A stretch of 45,488 nt of DNA from Pseudomonas sp. UMAB-08 (GCF_900095225.1 NZ_LT607417.1:1-45488); one strand, 5' to 3'; positions 1 through 7,901 are shown, counted from the stretch's first letter. The notes: generated by a model not told the origin, from the letters alone. A program made the numbers and translations.

Positions 1-42
1 TTTCGATCCACAAGATCAAAACCTCTTCCTCGCCGCTTACCC

Positions 43-75
43 CGGATAACTCTTTGATTTACAAGGAGTTATCCG
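43..75 (-). other. Hairpin in the leader of the leftward transcript
   Basis: A perfect 10-bp inverted repeat (43-52 with 66-75, CGGATAACTC / GAGTTATCCG) with a 13-nt loop lies about 20 nt downstream of the predicted leftward start. A second, weaker stem follows at 1-8 / 14-21. No T-tract follows either, so they are not ordinary terminators. They look like a structured 5' leader of whatever lies left of the window. Confidence 0.5.
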
Positions 76-101
76 TTTCATCTGCTCCGGAAGAGGTGCG
101 A

Positions 102-129
102 ATTATAGAGAGATTTGACGGGGCGTCAA
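102..129 (-). promoter_or_regulatory. Strong leftward sigma70 promoter
   Basis: On the minus strand a TTGACG -35 box (124-129) and a perfect TATAAT -10 box (102-107) are separated by 16 bp and followed by TCGCACC. The consensus boxes and GC-rich discriminator resemble stable-RNA or ribosomal-protein promoters (known property of that class). Transcription would start near 94-95 and run off the left edge, so the gene served is not visible. Confidence 0.7.
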
Positions 130-229
130 CACCTAATTTCACATACCTGTCACATTGGTAAAACACACCTATATAAGGCTAAGGACTAGCCCCAAGCACA
201 CCCTCTCTATATAGCTAGAGCACGCGTCG

Positions 230-249
230 CTGAGCAATATATTGCTCAG
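230..249. promoter_or_regulatory. 20-bp perfect palindrome upstream of rhtA
   Basis: CTGAGCAATATATTGCTCAG is a perfect palindrome ending 78 bp before the rhtA start. Its CAG-AT-rich-CTG layout is similar to the Lrp/AsnC consensus. Lrp-type control of an amino-acid exporter would make sense, but this is inference from the motif and position only. Confidence 0.5.
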
Positions 250-272
250 ACCACCATTCTTAAGCATCATAG

Positions 273-287
273 GCTCAGTTATTGAGC
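273..287. promoter_or_regulatory. Second inverted repeat upstream of rhtA
   Basis: GCTCA and TGAGC (273-277 and 283-287) flank a 5-bp AT-rich spacer, 23 bp beyond the perfect palindrome at 230-249 and using the same GCTCA half-site inverted. The pair could be two operator copies for one regulator acting on rhtA. No regulator gene sits next to it. Confidence 0.35.
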
Positions 288-327
288 TCGCGCCCCCAAA
301 CAGATGACCGTGGACGATTAAACCGTA

Positions 328-1215
328 ATGACTGATCAACCCCGCAGCCTCGCCTCGACGCTCTTTCCGGTCGGCCTGCTTCTTATAGCAATGGCTTCGA
401 TTCAATCTGGCGCATCGCTGGCCAAGAGCATGTTCCCGCTGGTGGGAGCACAAGGCACCACGACCCTGAGGTTAGTTTTTGCCAGCCTGATTCTGTTGCT
501 GGTCCTACGTCCCTGGCGAGCGACGTTGACCGCCAAGTCATTGCGCACCGTTATCATCTACGGGATTGCATTGGGCGGCATGAACTTCCTCTTCTATATG
601 TCCTTACGCACCGTGCCGCTGGGGATCGCCGTCGCGCTTGAGTTCACGGGGCCATTGACCGTGGCGCTTCTGTCTTCGCGTAAAGCAATCGACTTTGTCT
701 GGATCGCTCTGGCCGTCACAGGCTTGCTGCTATTAATACCAACCAAGGAAAGCGGTGCGAATATCGATCTGATCGGAATCGGCTACGCACTCGGCGCGGG
801 TGTCTGCTGGGCGCTGTACATTGTCTCAGGCCAAAAAGCAGGGGCTGACAACGGCATTCAAACCGCGGCACTGGGCGTATTGATTGCGGCGATATTCATC
901 GCACCTATAGGCATCGTGCACGCAGGCTCGGCATTGCTCAACCCGGCATTACTCACGACTGCGCTTGGTGTGGCAGTGTTGTCGACCGCCCTGCCCTATA
1001 GCCTGGAGATGATTGCACTGACGCGACTGCCTGCTCGAACCTTCAGCACCCTGACAAGTATCGAACCCGCGTTTGGAGCGTTGTCCGGATTACTTTTCCT
1101 GCATGAAAGCCTGACCCTGATGCAGTGGCTCGCCATTGGCTCAATCATTCTGGCGTCAGTAGGTGCAACACTGACCATGCGCCCGAAATCGCCGACATTG
1201 GTACCGGCTGACTGA
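328..1215 (+). CDS. rhtA: Threonine/homoserine exporter RhtA (EamA/DMT family)
   Basis: The protein (295 aa) is a ten-helix inner-membrane drug/metabolite transporter of the EamA type that exports threonine and homoserine in E. coli. The start of the membrane domain (MASIQSGASLAKSMFPLVGA), the central GIAVALEFTGPLTVALLSS and the later STALPYSLEMIALTRLP segments are near-identical to remembered RhtA sequence, and the length matches. The ATG at 328 is kept because the hydrophobic part begins about 13 residues later. The gene stands alone, with two inverted repeats upstream. Substrate is by homology; related amino acids or other metabolites are possible. Confidence 0.88.
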   Translation: MTDQPRSLASTLFPVGLLLIAMASIQSGASLAKSMFPLVGAQGTTTLRLVFASLILLLVLRPWRATLTAKSLRTVIIYGIALGGMNFLFYMSLRTVPLGIAVALEFTGPLTVALLSSRKAIDFVWIALAVTGLLLLIPTKESGANIDLIGIGYALGAGVCWALYIVSGQKAGADNGIQTAALGVLIAAIFIAPIGIVHAGSALLNPALLTTALGVAVLSTALPYSLEMIALTRLPARTFSTLTSIEPAFGALSGLLFLHESLTLMQWLAIGSIILASVGATLTMRPKSPTLVPAD

Positions 1216-1400
1216 CCCGGCTTTCAAAATAGATACACGATGCCTCTAGCATTTGTAACGTGGTTGAGCCATGTTTAGTCCCGTCGCCGTTATCACCGCT
1301 GGAGTTTCATCCCGACCTGGACGTCATCGGCACGATCACGCAGATAAGCGAATTCAGAGCAAGGCGCTGGCATTTATGCATTCGCCAGGTAAGGAAGGGA

Positions 1401-1679
1401 ATGAAACACATACTAATAGTCTTTGCATTGTTGGCGCTCGTTGGCTGCGCGGCAACGGCCAAACCTGTAAAGATTGGCAAACGCGGACTTCATATCAACT
1501 GCTCTGGACTCACCTCCTCTTGGGCCAAGTGCTATGAACTCGCAGCCAGCTCATGCGACGCAAAAGGCTATAAGCTCATCGCCAAATCCGGCGACGCCGT
1601 GGAAGACCCGGGTGATTATCCTTTCGGCCTCAACCCAGCAGGCTATACCAGCCGCAGCATGATCATCATCTGCAAATAA
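1401..1679 (+). CDS. Small hypothetical lipoprotein
   Basis: A 92-residue protein starting MKHILIVFALLALVGCAATA, a clear type II signal peptide with lipobox LVGC, so it should be a membrane-anchored lipoprotein after processing at Cys17. The mature part has three more cysteines (in NCSG, KCYE and SSCD) and one at the end (IICK). An open frame extends upstream to 1260, but the ATG at 1401 is preferred because it starts the signal peptide and is preceded by a good AAGGAAGGG ribosome site. I do not recognise the family; role unknown. Confidence 0.75.
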   Translation: MKHILIVFALLALVGCAATAKPVKIGKRGLHINCSGLTSSWAKCYELAASSCDAKGYKLIAKSGDAVEDPGDYPFGLNPAGYTSRSMIIICK

Positions 1680-1682
1680 CCT

Positions 1683-2255
1683 CTACTCACCGACCTCTTG
1701 CGCATCGATTTGGCGGACCAACAAATCGTGGCTGGCATCGAGAACTTGCTGCTGAATCTGAACAGTAGACATCATTCTCGCGACCACCAATGCGCCGATG
1801 CATTGCGACAGCGTAGCCCACGCAAGGCTCTCGCTGCCCAGCGTATGCGCCCACGCCTGTTGCAACTGACATAACCAGCCTTCGGCGTTTAGCCGAACAG
1901 CCTGATCAGCCCTGGCAATTTCGGCCCCAAGAGCTGGTAACGCACATCCTTTCTGCGGGTTTTCTACGTGCGCCATGCTCAGGTACTGCTTCAGGCACCG
2001 CTTCAGCTTTAGGCGATCCTGATCTCCCTCCGCACTCAAACGCCGCAAACTGTTGCTCAACTCCCGCTCGACGATAGCGCCGAACAATTCGTCCTTTGAA
2101 GAAAAGTGGCTATAGAAGGCCCCGCCTGAAAGCCCAATCGCCTTCATAAGGCCATCAACGCCAATCGTCGAAAAACCCTGCTCCTTGGCCATGACCCCGC
2201 TGCTTTCCAGCAGCTTTTCGCGGGTCTGCTCTTTGTGAATCACTGAATAGCGCAC
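1683..2255 (-). CDS. TetR/AcrR family transcriptional regulator
   Basis: A 190-residue repressor of the TetR class. The N-terminal helix-turn-helix is visible (EQTREKLLESSGVMAKEQGF, then GVDGLMKAIGLSGGAFYSHF with the typical GGAFYSHF recognition helix and SKDELF). The C-terminal half is a ligand and dimerisation domain with two cysteines (KGCALP, SQCIGA). I chose the GTG at 2255, giving MRYSVIHKEQTRE, because this family usually begins MRYS and an AGAGGTG site precedes it; the frame stays open to 2303. It is divergent from the SDR gene, with a perfect palindrome in the shared gap, so it probably represses that operon and itself. Inducer unknown. Confidence 0.85.
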   Translation of the reverse strand: MRYSVIHKEQTREKLLESSGVMAKEQGFSTIGVDGLMKAIGLSGGAFYSHFSSKDELFGAIVERELSNSLRRLSAEGDQDRLKLKRCLKQYLSMAHVENPQKGCALPALGAEIARADQAVRLNAEGWLCQLQQAWAHTLGSESLAWATLSQCIGALVVARMMSTVQIQQQVLDASHDLLVRQIDAQEVGE

Positions 2256-2316
2256 GTACACCTCTGGATAACCGCCTTCTTGACGCAAGCCAAAGCGTAG
2301 CATAACGTTCGTTTGG

Positions 2317-2330
2317 TAAACGATCGTTTA
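2317..2330. promoter_or_regulatory. Probable TetR-family operator
   Basis: TAAACGATCGTTTA is a perfect 14-bp palindrome in the 90-bp gap between the divergent TetR and SDR genes, 15 bp upstream of the SDR ATG. Palindromes of this size and position are typical autoregulated TetR operators. Binding by the adjacent regulator is inferred. Confidence 0.65.
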
Positions 2331-2345
2331 GCTAAGGATCAAGCC

Positions 2346-3086
2346 ATGATAGATGACTCAAACAACAAGAAAGTCGTATTGGTAATCGGCGCAGGGGATG
2401 CAACGGGTGGCGCTATCGCCAAGCGGTTTGCGCGTGAAGGCTATATCGCCTGTGTTACTCGGCGCAGTGCTGACAAGCTGCAGCCACTCGTGGACGCGAT
2501 CAACGCCGAAGGGGGGCAAGCTCACGGTTTTGCCTCGGATGCTCGCAAGGAAGAGGATGTCATCGCCTTGGTGGAGGACATCGAAACCAGGATAGGTCCA
2601 ATTGAGGCCTTCGTCTTCAACATCGGCGCTAACGTCCCTTGCAGCATTCTTGAAGAAACTGCGCGCAAATATTTCAAGATTTGGGAAATGGCGTGTTTCT
2701 CCGGCTTTCTAAATGGCCGGGAAGTCGCCAAGCGCATGGTGAAACGCCAGCGTGGCACGATTCTGTTCACCGGGGCCACAGCAGGCTTGCGTGGCGCATC
2801 CGGCTTTGCCGCTTTCGCCGGAGCCAAGCATGGTATTCGCGCGCTGGCTCAAAGCATGGCGCGTGAATTGGGACCGCTGAATGTTCACGTAGCCCATGTG
2901 GTTGTGGACGGCGCCATCGATACCGACTTCATACGGACTCAATTCCCGGATCGTTACGCCCTTAAAGATGAGGATGGCATCCTCAACCCGGAACACATCG
3001 CCGATAACTACTGGTTTTTGCACAGCCAGCCGCGCGACGCCTGGACGTTCGAGCTGGACCTACGACCATGGAGCGAACGCTGGTAA
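2346..3086 (+). CDS. Short-chain dehydrogenase/reductase-like protein with altered catalytic site
   Basis: A 246-residue Rossmann-fold SDR. The nucleotide-binding region is KVVLVIGAGDATGGAIAKRF, and the helix after the usual active site (AKHGIRALAQSMARELGP) is well kept. The catalytic Tyr of the YxxxK motif is replaced by Phe (F157, FAGAK161), and the usual Ser position 13 residues earlier is Ala (in TGATAGLRG). It may therefore bind NAD(P) but use different chemistry, or act as a non-classical reductase. ATG 2346 is preferred over an upstream open frame because AAGGATC lies just before it and the operator lies upstream. It is followed 34 bp later by the isomerase-like gene, probably as one operon. 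Confidence 0.82.
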   Translation: MIDDSNNKKVVLVIGAGDATGGAIAKRFAREGYIACVTRRSADKLQPLVDAINAEGGQAHGFASDARKEEDVIALVEDIETRIGPIEAFVFNIGANVPCSILEETARKYFKIWEMACFSGFLNGREVAKRMVKRQRGTILFTGATAGLRGASGFAAFAGAKHGIRALAQSMARELGPLNVHVAHVVVDGAIDTDFIRTQFPDRYALKDEDGILNPEHIADNYWFLHSQPRDAWTFELDLRPWSERW

Positions 3087-3120
3087 GGGCGTCTCACAAT
3101 AACAACAAGGAATATCAAAC

Positions 3121-3729
3121 ATGAGCAAGACGGTAGAGTTCTTCTTCGACGTCGGCAGCCCCTCCAGCTACCTGGCCTACACCCAACTCGGCAAGATCTG
3201 CACGGAAACAGGAAGCCAACTGATTTACAGGCCGATGCTGCTCGGAGCCGTGTTCAAGACCACTGGCAATGCCTCGCCTATCAGCGTCCCGGCCAAGGCT
3301 CTCTATACCCTTCGAGACATGGACCGCTTCGCCAAACGCTATGGTGTACCGCTGCGTTTCAATCCGCACTTCCCAATCAATACGCTAAACCTGATGCGCG
3401 CTGCGACAGGTGTGCAGTTGCGCCAACCGGAGCGCTTTATCGCTTACCTCGATTGCATCTTCAAGGCGCTGTGGATCGACGGACTAAATCTCAACGACCC
3501 CGCGATAGTGGCTTCAGCTCTAAAAGACGGCGGCTTCGACCCTGAGCTGATAGCCGAATGGATTAATGATCCGCAGGTCAAGGATCAGCTCAAAGCCACC
3601 ACCGAACTCGCCGTGCAACGCGGCGTGTTCGGTGCGCCCTCCATGTTCATCGGCGATGAGCTGTTCTTTGGCCAGGATCGTCTGGATTTCGTTCGTGAAG
3701 CCCTGAGTATCCACACCCTGTCGACATGA
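3121..3729 (+). CDS. 2-hydroxychromene-2-carboxylate isomerase-like protein (DsbA fold)
   Basis: A 202-residue protein of the DsbA/kappa-GST class. It begins VEFFFDVGSPSSYLAYTQL, where the Ser in the SPSSY segment takes the place of the thioredoxin CxxC, as in HCCA isomerases. It ends with the family signature RGVFGAPSMFIGDELFFGQDR. Known members use glutathione to isomerise aromatic breakdown intermediates or act as glutathione transferases. A GGAAT ribosome site precedes the ATG. With the SDR upstream it forms a small TetR-controlled operon, perhaps for detoxification of an aromatic or electrophilic compound (inference). It faces the aminopeptidase gene 31 bp away. Confidence 0.85.
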   Translation: MSKTVEFFFDVGSPSSYLAYTQLGKICTETGSQLIYRPMLLGAVFKTTGNASPISVPAKALYTLRDMDRFAKRYGVPLRFNPHFPINTLNLMRAATGVQLRQPERFIAYLDCIFKALWIDGLNLNDPAIVASALKDGGFDPELIAEWINDPQVKDQLKATTELAVQRGVFGAPSMFIGDELFFGQDRLDFVREALSIHTLST

Positions 3730-3760
3730 GCAAACGGGGCATGGACAAAGCGCAATCCGC

Positions 3761-5569
3761 CTAAATCGAGGCCGTGCGCGCGCGCATCCATTCCAGCGCA
3801 GGCCCTTGTAACAGTGGACTGAGGCGCTCGTTGACCTGAGCGTGATAGGCGTTGAGCCAGTCACGCTCGTCTTGGGCCAGCAAGGAAACCTCAAGACAAC
3901 GAGTATCAATAGGGCACAGGGTCAGGGTTTCGAATTTGAGAAACTCACCAAATTCGGTTTTCCCGGCATCAACAGCGAGCACCAGGTTTTCAATGCGCCC
4001 CCCCCAGCGACCAGGACGGTACGTGCCGGGTTCAATAGAGGTGATCATGCCTGGCAGCATCGCCGTTTGCGGTGCTGCAACGGCTTGATAGGCAATAACT
4101 TGTGGTCCTTCATGCACATTGAGGAAATACCCGACACCATGCCCGGTGCCGTGACCATAGTCGACGCCCTCAGCCCAGATTGGCGCTCGAGCGATAGCAT
4201 CCAACAAAGGTGAAGCGATCCCGCGCGGGAAATGTGCACGCGACAGCGCGATCACGCCCTTGAGTACACGCGTGCAATCCCGTTTTTGCTCGGCGCTGGG
4301 CGTTCCGATGGGCACCATCCGCGTGATGTCCGTAGTGCCACCCAGGTATTGACCGCCCGAATCGATCAGCAGCAGGCCATCACCTTCAATCTGCGCATGC
4401 TCGCGCTCTGTGGCGCGATAATGCGGCATGGCCCCATTGGCATTAAAACCCGCAATGGTCGCAAAGCTTGGTGAGACATAGCCCGGACGACGGGCCCGAG
4501 CCTGACCTAAATGGAGATCAACGGACAACTCACTGATCGGCTCCCTTCCCTGTGTCGCTTCCAGCCAGGCAAAGAACTCACACAGTGCAGCACCGTCCTG
4601 CTCCATGGCCTGACGGATGTGTTGCGCATCGGCATCGCTTTTTTGCGACTTGAACAGCGTTGTCGGGTTAAGCCCTTCAACCAGTGTCACCTCAGCTTTA
4701 AGGTGGTCCAGCAAGCCACAGGTGACACGTGCCGGGTCAATCAGTAATCGGGCATCGGCCGGGACATCACGCAGCGCCGAGGCAACTTTGGTGTATTCGA
4801 CGAGAGTGATGCCCTCCCCCTCCAGTGCTTGGCGCAGCTCGGCATCAACTTTGACGGAGTCGACAAACAGGCTGATCCGTTGAGGGCCAATCAAGGCAAA
4901 AGACATAAACACAGGATTGTAGGAAACATCAGCACCGCGCAGGTTGAACAGCCAGGCGATGTCATCCAGAGTCGCTATGAAATGCCAATCCGCACCGCGC
5001 TCTTGCAACGCCTGACGCAGTTTGGCCAGTTTGTCACCTCGACTCACGGTCGCCTGAGGTGGTAAATGCTGATAAATGGCATTGGTCGGCAACCCGGGAC
5101 GGTCCAGCCATAGCTCTGTGAGCAGATCAAAATCCGTGCGCAAACTAGCGCCGCGCTCATATAACCTGGCGGCAAGCGTACGTGCCGAAGCAACCGCCAG
5201 CACAGCGCCATCCACTGCGACAACGCTGTTGCTCGTGGCCTTTTCAGCCAGCCAATCCAGCGGACCGGGCTGGCCCGACATCAACTTCACCAACTCGATG
5301 CCACTGCCCGCCAGCTCTTTAGTGGCTTGCTCCCAATAACGGCTGTCGGCCCACAAACCCGCAAAACTCTGGGTAATGATCAAGGTCCCAACCGAGCCAT
5401 GGAAGCCCGAAAGCCACTGCCGGCCCTGCCAATAGCCCGGCAGGTATTCAGAAAGGTGCGGATCCGCCGACGGCACCAGGTAAGCATCGATACGCTCCCG
5501 GCTCATCAGGGCGCGTACTTGCGCCAAACGTTCGGCGACCACTCCGTTGGTTTTCGACTGCGTACTCAT
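3761..5569 (-). CDS. Xaa-Pro aminopeptidase (M24B family)
   Basis: A 602-residue cytoplasmic metallopeptidase that removes N-terminal residues preceding proline. It has the three-part layout of the large aminopeptidase P form: two creatinase-like N-terminal domains (AYLVPSADPHLSEYLPGYW near the start) and a C-terminal pita-bread domain. Metal ligands are visible as DSGGQYLGGTTDITR (two Asp), GHGTGHGVGYFLNVHEGP (His), ITSIEPGTY (Glu) and RIENL (Glu). The start MSTQSKTNG at 5569 is chosen because GGGAGAA lies just upstream, although the frame is open to 5626. It lies 57 bp downstream of the cysteine desulfurase, so the two are probably cotranscribed. Confidence 0.9.
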   Translation of the reverse strand: MSTQSKTNGVVAERLAQVRALMSRERIDAYLVPSADPHLSEYLPGYWQGRQWLSGFHGSVGTLIITQSFAGLWADSRYWEQATKELAGSGIELVKLMSGQPGPLDWLAEKATSNSVVAVDGAVLAVASARTLAARLYERGASLRTDFDLLTELWLDRPGLPTNAIYQHLPPQATVSRGDKLAKLRQALQERGADWHFIATLDDIAWLFNLRGADVSYNPVFMSFALIGPQRISLFVDSVKVDAELRQALEGEGITLVEYTKVASALRDVPADARLLIDPARVTCGLLDHLKAEVTLVEGLNPTTLFKSQKSDADAQHIRQAMEQDGAALCEFFAWLEATQGREPISELSVDLHLGQARARRPGYVSPSFATIAGFNANGAMPHYRATEREHAQIEGDGLLLIDSGGQYLGGTTDITRMVPIGTPSAEQKRDCTRVLKGVIALSRAHFPRGIASPLLDAIARAPIWAEGVDYGHGTGHGVGYFLNVHEGPQVIAYQAVAAPQTAMLPGMITSIEPGTYRPGRWGGRIENLVLAVDAGKTEFGEFLKFETLTLCPIDTRCLEVSLLAQDERDWLNAYHAQVNERLSPLLQGPALEWMRARTASI

Positions 5570-5626
5570 TGATTCTCCCGCTGAACCGGTAATTGGCATG
5601 TTCCGGTTCAGATAATGGAGCAGCAC

Positions 5627-6793
5627 TCACGACTGAGCAACCGCCCAGAAGGCAGGCTGGGTCAATGAGGCCTTGATCAACCGCACGGCATGGTCAACAT
5701 CGTCCTCCGTGGTGAAGCGCCCGAGGCTCAAGCGAATGGTCTGGCGCGCAGACTGCTCATTGTGACCAAGGGCAAGAAGCACATGCGACGGTGCATTTTT
5801 TGCCGAGTTACAGGCTGAAGTGGAAGAAAAGGCCAAGTCACTGCTCAGTGCATCCAGATTCAGATCGCCCTTGCCAAAGGTCAGGCTGAGGGTGTGCGCG
5901 ACCCGCTGGGTCGGGCTGCCATTGACGCGCAAGCCTGGGATCTCGGCCAGTTGCTGCCGCAAGCGCAAGTGCAGACGCTCGATCTGAGCGGTCTCATGTT
6001 CAAACACTTCGGCAGCCAACGCGAAAGCAGCACCCATGCCCGCAATCTGATGGGTGGCCAGTGTGCCCGAACGCAGCCCCCCTTCGTGCCCGCCACCATG
6101 AATCTGGGCCTGCAAGCGCCGGTCGGCACGCGGCCCGACATAGAGCGCACCAATACCTTTGGGGCCGTAGACCTTATGCGCGGAGAACGACATCAGGTCA
6201 ACCGCCAGCGCGGCCAGATCAATGCGTACTTTGCCGGCACCTTGAGCGGCATCGACATGGAACAGCGCGCCGTGCTCACGGACACGTTGGCCTATGGCTG
6301 CAATATCGTTGAGCGTACCCAACTCGTTATTGACCAACATCAGCGACACCAGGAAGGTGTCATCACGAAGCGCGGCGCTGACGGCTGCAGGATCGATCAA
6401 ACCCTCGGCATCCGGTGCCAGGTAAGTCACCTCATAACCAGCCGCTTGCAATTGCTGCGCTGTATCGAGAATCGCCTTGTGCTCAAGCTGGCTGGTAATG
6501 ATATGCCCGCCCCTCTGCACTCGAGCCTGTGCAACGCCCTTGAGCGCCAGATTGTTCGACTCGGTCGCACCGGACGTCCAGACTATTTGCGTGGCCTTTG
6601 CGCCGACAAGATCGGCAATCTGTTGACGGGCCTGTTCGACAGCTTGCCGAGCCTGCTGACCGTATAGATGGGAGCTGGATGCAGGATTACCAAAATTCCC
6701 GGATCGGCCCAGACACTCGACCATGACCTTAATGACACGCTCATCCACAGGTGTGGTAGCGGCGTAATCGAAATACAAAGGAAGACTTTTCAT
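5627..6793 (-). CDS. Cysteine desulfurase (class V aminotransferase, NifS/IscS-like)
   Basis: A 388-residue PLP enzyme that takes sulfur from cysteine as a protein persulfide. Visible motifs: YFDYAATTPVDERV at the N-terminus, TSGATESNNLALKG, HVDAAQGAGKV, the PLP lysine segment SFSAHKVYGPKGIGALYVG, GGGHEGGLRSGT, and the active-site cysteine loop FSSTSACNSAKNAPSHVL, as in IscS-type group I enzymes. No iscU, iscA, iscR or hscBA is nearby, so this is not the housekeeping isc operon copy. Its partner is an Xaa-Pro aminopeptidase downstream, which suggests a role in peptide or cysteine breakdown, or sulfur supply on demand (inference). An AT-rich inverted repeat lies upstream. Confidence 0.9.
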   Translation of the reverse strand: MKSLPLYFDYAATTPVDERVIKVMVECLGRSGNFGNPASSSHLYGQQARQAVEQARQQIADLVGAKATQIVWTSGATESNNLALKGVAQARVQRGGHIITSQLEHKAILDTAQQLQAAGYEVTYLAPDAEGLIDPAAVSAALRDDTFLVSLMLVNNELGTLNDIAAIGQRVREHGALFHVDAAQGAGKVRIDLAALAVDLMSFSAHKVYGPKGIGALYVGPRADRRLQAQIHGGGHEGGLRSGTLATHQIAGMGAAFALAAEVFEHETAQIERLHLRLRQQLAEIPGLRVNGSPTQRVAHTLSLTFGKGDLNLDALSSDLAFSSTSACNSAKNAPSHVLLALGHNEQSARQTIRLSLGRFTTEDDVDHAVRLIKASLTQPAFWAVAQS

Positions 6794-6913
6794 AGACTGA
6801 TAACTCTAAGGCGCGCACCCCAGAACGCTGGAGTGTTTGCGTGATGTCGAAGCGTCGAGAGCTTGATAGTGCCTGATTTTAAATAGATCAAAAAATTATT
6901 AATTATTATTTAC

Positions 6914-6932
6914 ATATTCCAAAATAGAATAT
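6914..6932. promoter_or_regulatory. Inverted repeat upstream of cysteine desulfurase
   Basis: ATATTC and GAATAT (6914-6919 and 6927-6932) flank a 7-bp spacer. On the minus strand the repeat covers a TTGGAA that could be the -35 box, with AATAAT-type -10 sequences 16-17 bp on, so a protein bound here could block transcription of the desulfurase. The regulator is unknown. Confidence 0.35.
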
Positions 6933-7037
6933 AAAAAATAGGCCTGACCCCAAGCACGCTTATTCCCCCTGATCCAGACTCATCTTGCCTGTCGGCTCAA
7001 GGTGATCAGCGTTGCGAACGATACTCGTCTCCCCTCA

Positions 7038-7065
7038 AATAGCCCCACTGGAAATAAGGGCTATT
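7038..7065. repeat. 8-bp inverted repeat (stem-loop)
   Basis: AATAGCCC (7038-7045) and GGGCTATT (7058-7065) can pair as a perfect 8-bp stem with a 12-nt loop. No T-run follows on either strand. It may be a transcribed structure or the end of an upstream transcript; nothing more can be said. Confidence 0.35.
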
Positions 7066-7455
7066 CCGATATAGCTGGCAGTCGAGTGCTGAACCGCCGC
7101 ACTCAACTGATAAAAAGTGAATCTCCTCTGCGGACGCCAGGTATCGACGCGCTCAACTTTCAACAACCACGTGCAGCGAAAACACTCAACACAATAGTGA
7201 TAACAGCGACAATGCATTCATTCGGGTAGTCAGTGTCCTTTAATAAAAGCCAACTACACTCACTGCGGGCCGGTGATTACTTGCCCAAACTTCACCGTGA
7301 TTAATTGCATTATTCCCGCCTTTTTTACGCGTCTAAAAAACGTCGCCGCACCTAAGCAGTGCGCGCGATGGTTTTTTGACTCTTAATAAAATCAATAACT
7401 TACAATCGCTACAAAACCGTTTATCAAAAATTTAACAGATTCTTGACGAAATAAT

Positions 7456-7484
7456 TTGACAGGAAGGACGCCGCCGTCGATATA
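7456..7484 (+). promoter_or_regulatory. Probable promoter of the exopolysaccharide operon
   Basis: A consensus TTGACA (7456-7461) is followed after 17 bp by GATATA (7479-7484) within an AT-rich TATATAT stretch. The predicted start near 7490 gives a leader of about 410 nt before the first gene, with both ops elements inside the transcript, as RfaH action requires. The -10 box is imperfect. Confidence 0.5.
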
Positions 7485-7670
7485 TATGCCTGTCAGACGA
7501 TTCGTTGCCACTGCAGCCCTGTCAAAGAACAGAGCGCGCAACGCGTCAAGCCAACACGCTTTACAGTTCTGCCCACACGAAATTAGTTTTAGGCACGGTG
7601 CAGTTTCTTGCGCCTGTGGGAGTCCGTTGACTAATTGAACACTTGTTTTTTTACTGAGCGTGCTCGGTCG

Positions 7671-7684
7671 GGCGGTAGCATTGC
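7671..7684 (+). promoter_or_regulatory. ops / JUMPstart-like element, copy 1
   Basis: GGCGGTAGCATTGC followed by CTGAAG matches the conserved end of JUMPstart sequences (GGCGGTAGCGT then GCCTGAA) found in leaders of RfaH-controlled surface polysaccharide operons. It lies on the coding strand 231 bp upstream of the first gene. An RfaH homologue is encoded at 15821-16336 in the same operon. Confidence 0.75.
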
Positions 7685-7778
7685 CTGAAGGTTTACTTCG
7701 GCCGTTTGCCTAAGTTGCAGCGTGAACGTTTAAACATTGTTATTCAGTCACTCCGCCGCGCCGGGATCAGCAGATTCG

Positions 7779-7790
7779 GGCGGTAGCGTG
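7779..7790 (+). promoter_or_regulatory. ops element, copy 2
   Basis: GGCGGTAGCGTG is an exact match to the 12-nt E. coli ops sequence that pauses RNA polymerase and loads RfaH. It lies 108 bp after copy 1 and 112 bp before the first coding ATG. The two copies share the 12-mer TCGGGCGGTAGC and then diverge. Having two ops sites in one leader is unusual. Confidence 0.82.
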
Positions 7791-7901
7791 TTTAAACGAT
7801 GGGGTGTGAAGGTGTTCGTTTGTAATGCATGCCCTTCAGCAATGGCGCCTGGACCTGATGGCCGTCCAGTTCCCTTACTTACCTATAAAGAGCCTGAAGC
7901 G

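Larger units (their letters stand above)
6794..7901. other. 1.1-kb AT-rich intergenic and leader region
   Basis: No convincing gene lies here; the open frames are short and lack family features or ribosome sites. The left end holds the upstream region of the desulfurase, with runs of A/T near 6880-6940. The middle has stem-loops, at 7038-7065 and at 7092-7112 (GAGTGC / GCACTC). The right 450 bp look like the promoter and untranslated leader of the exopolysaccharide operon, with a TTGACA box at 7456, two ops-like elements, GTTTAAAC copies at 7728-7735 and 7790-7797, and a small stem at 7849-7869. Confidence 0.6.

Noticed and set aside
169..453. 94-codon frame on the minus strand near the left edge
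   Set aside because: It overlaps the rhtA start and the palindromes, has no family features, and rhtA is unmistakable.
5894..6667. 257-codon open frame on the plus strand
   Set aside because: Antisense to the cysteine desulfurase, which has all catalytic motifs.
7456..7638. 60-codon frame in the exopolysaccharide leader
   Set aside because: It overlaps the predicted promoter, and its composition is not protein-like; no convincing start.
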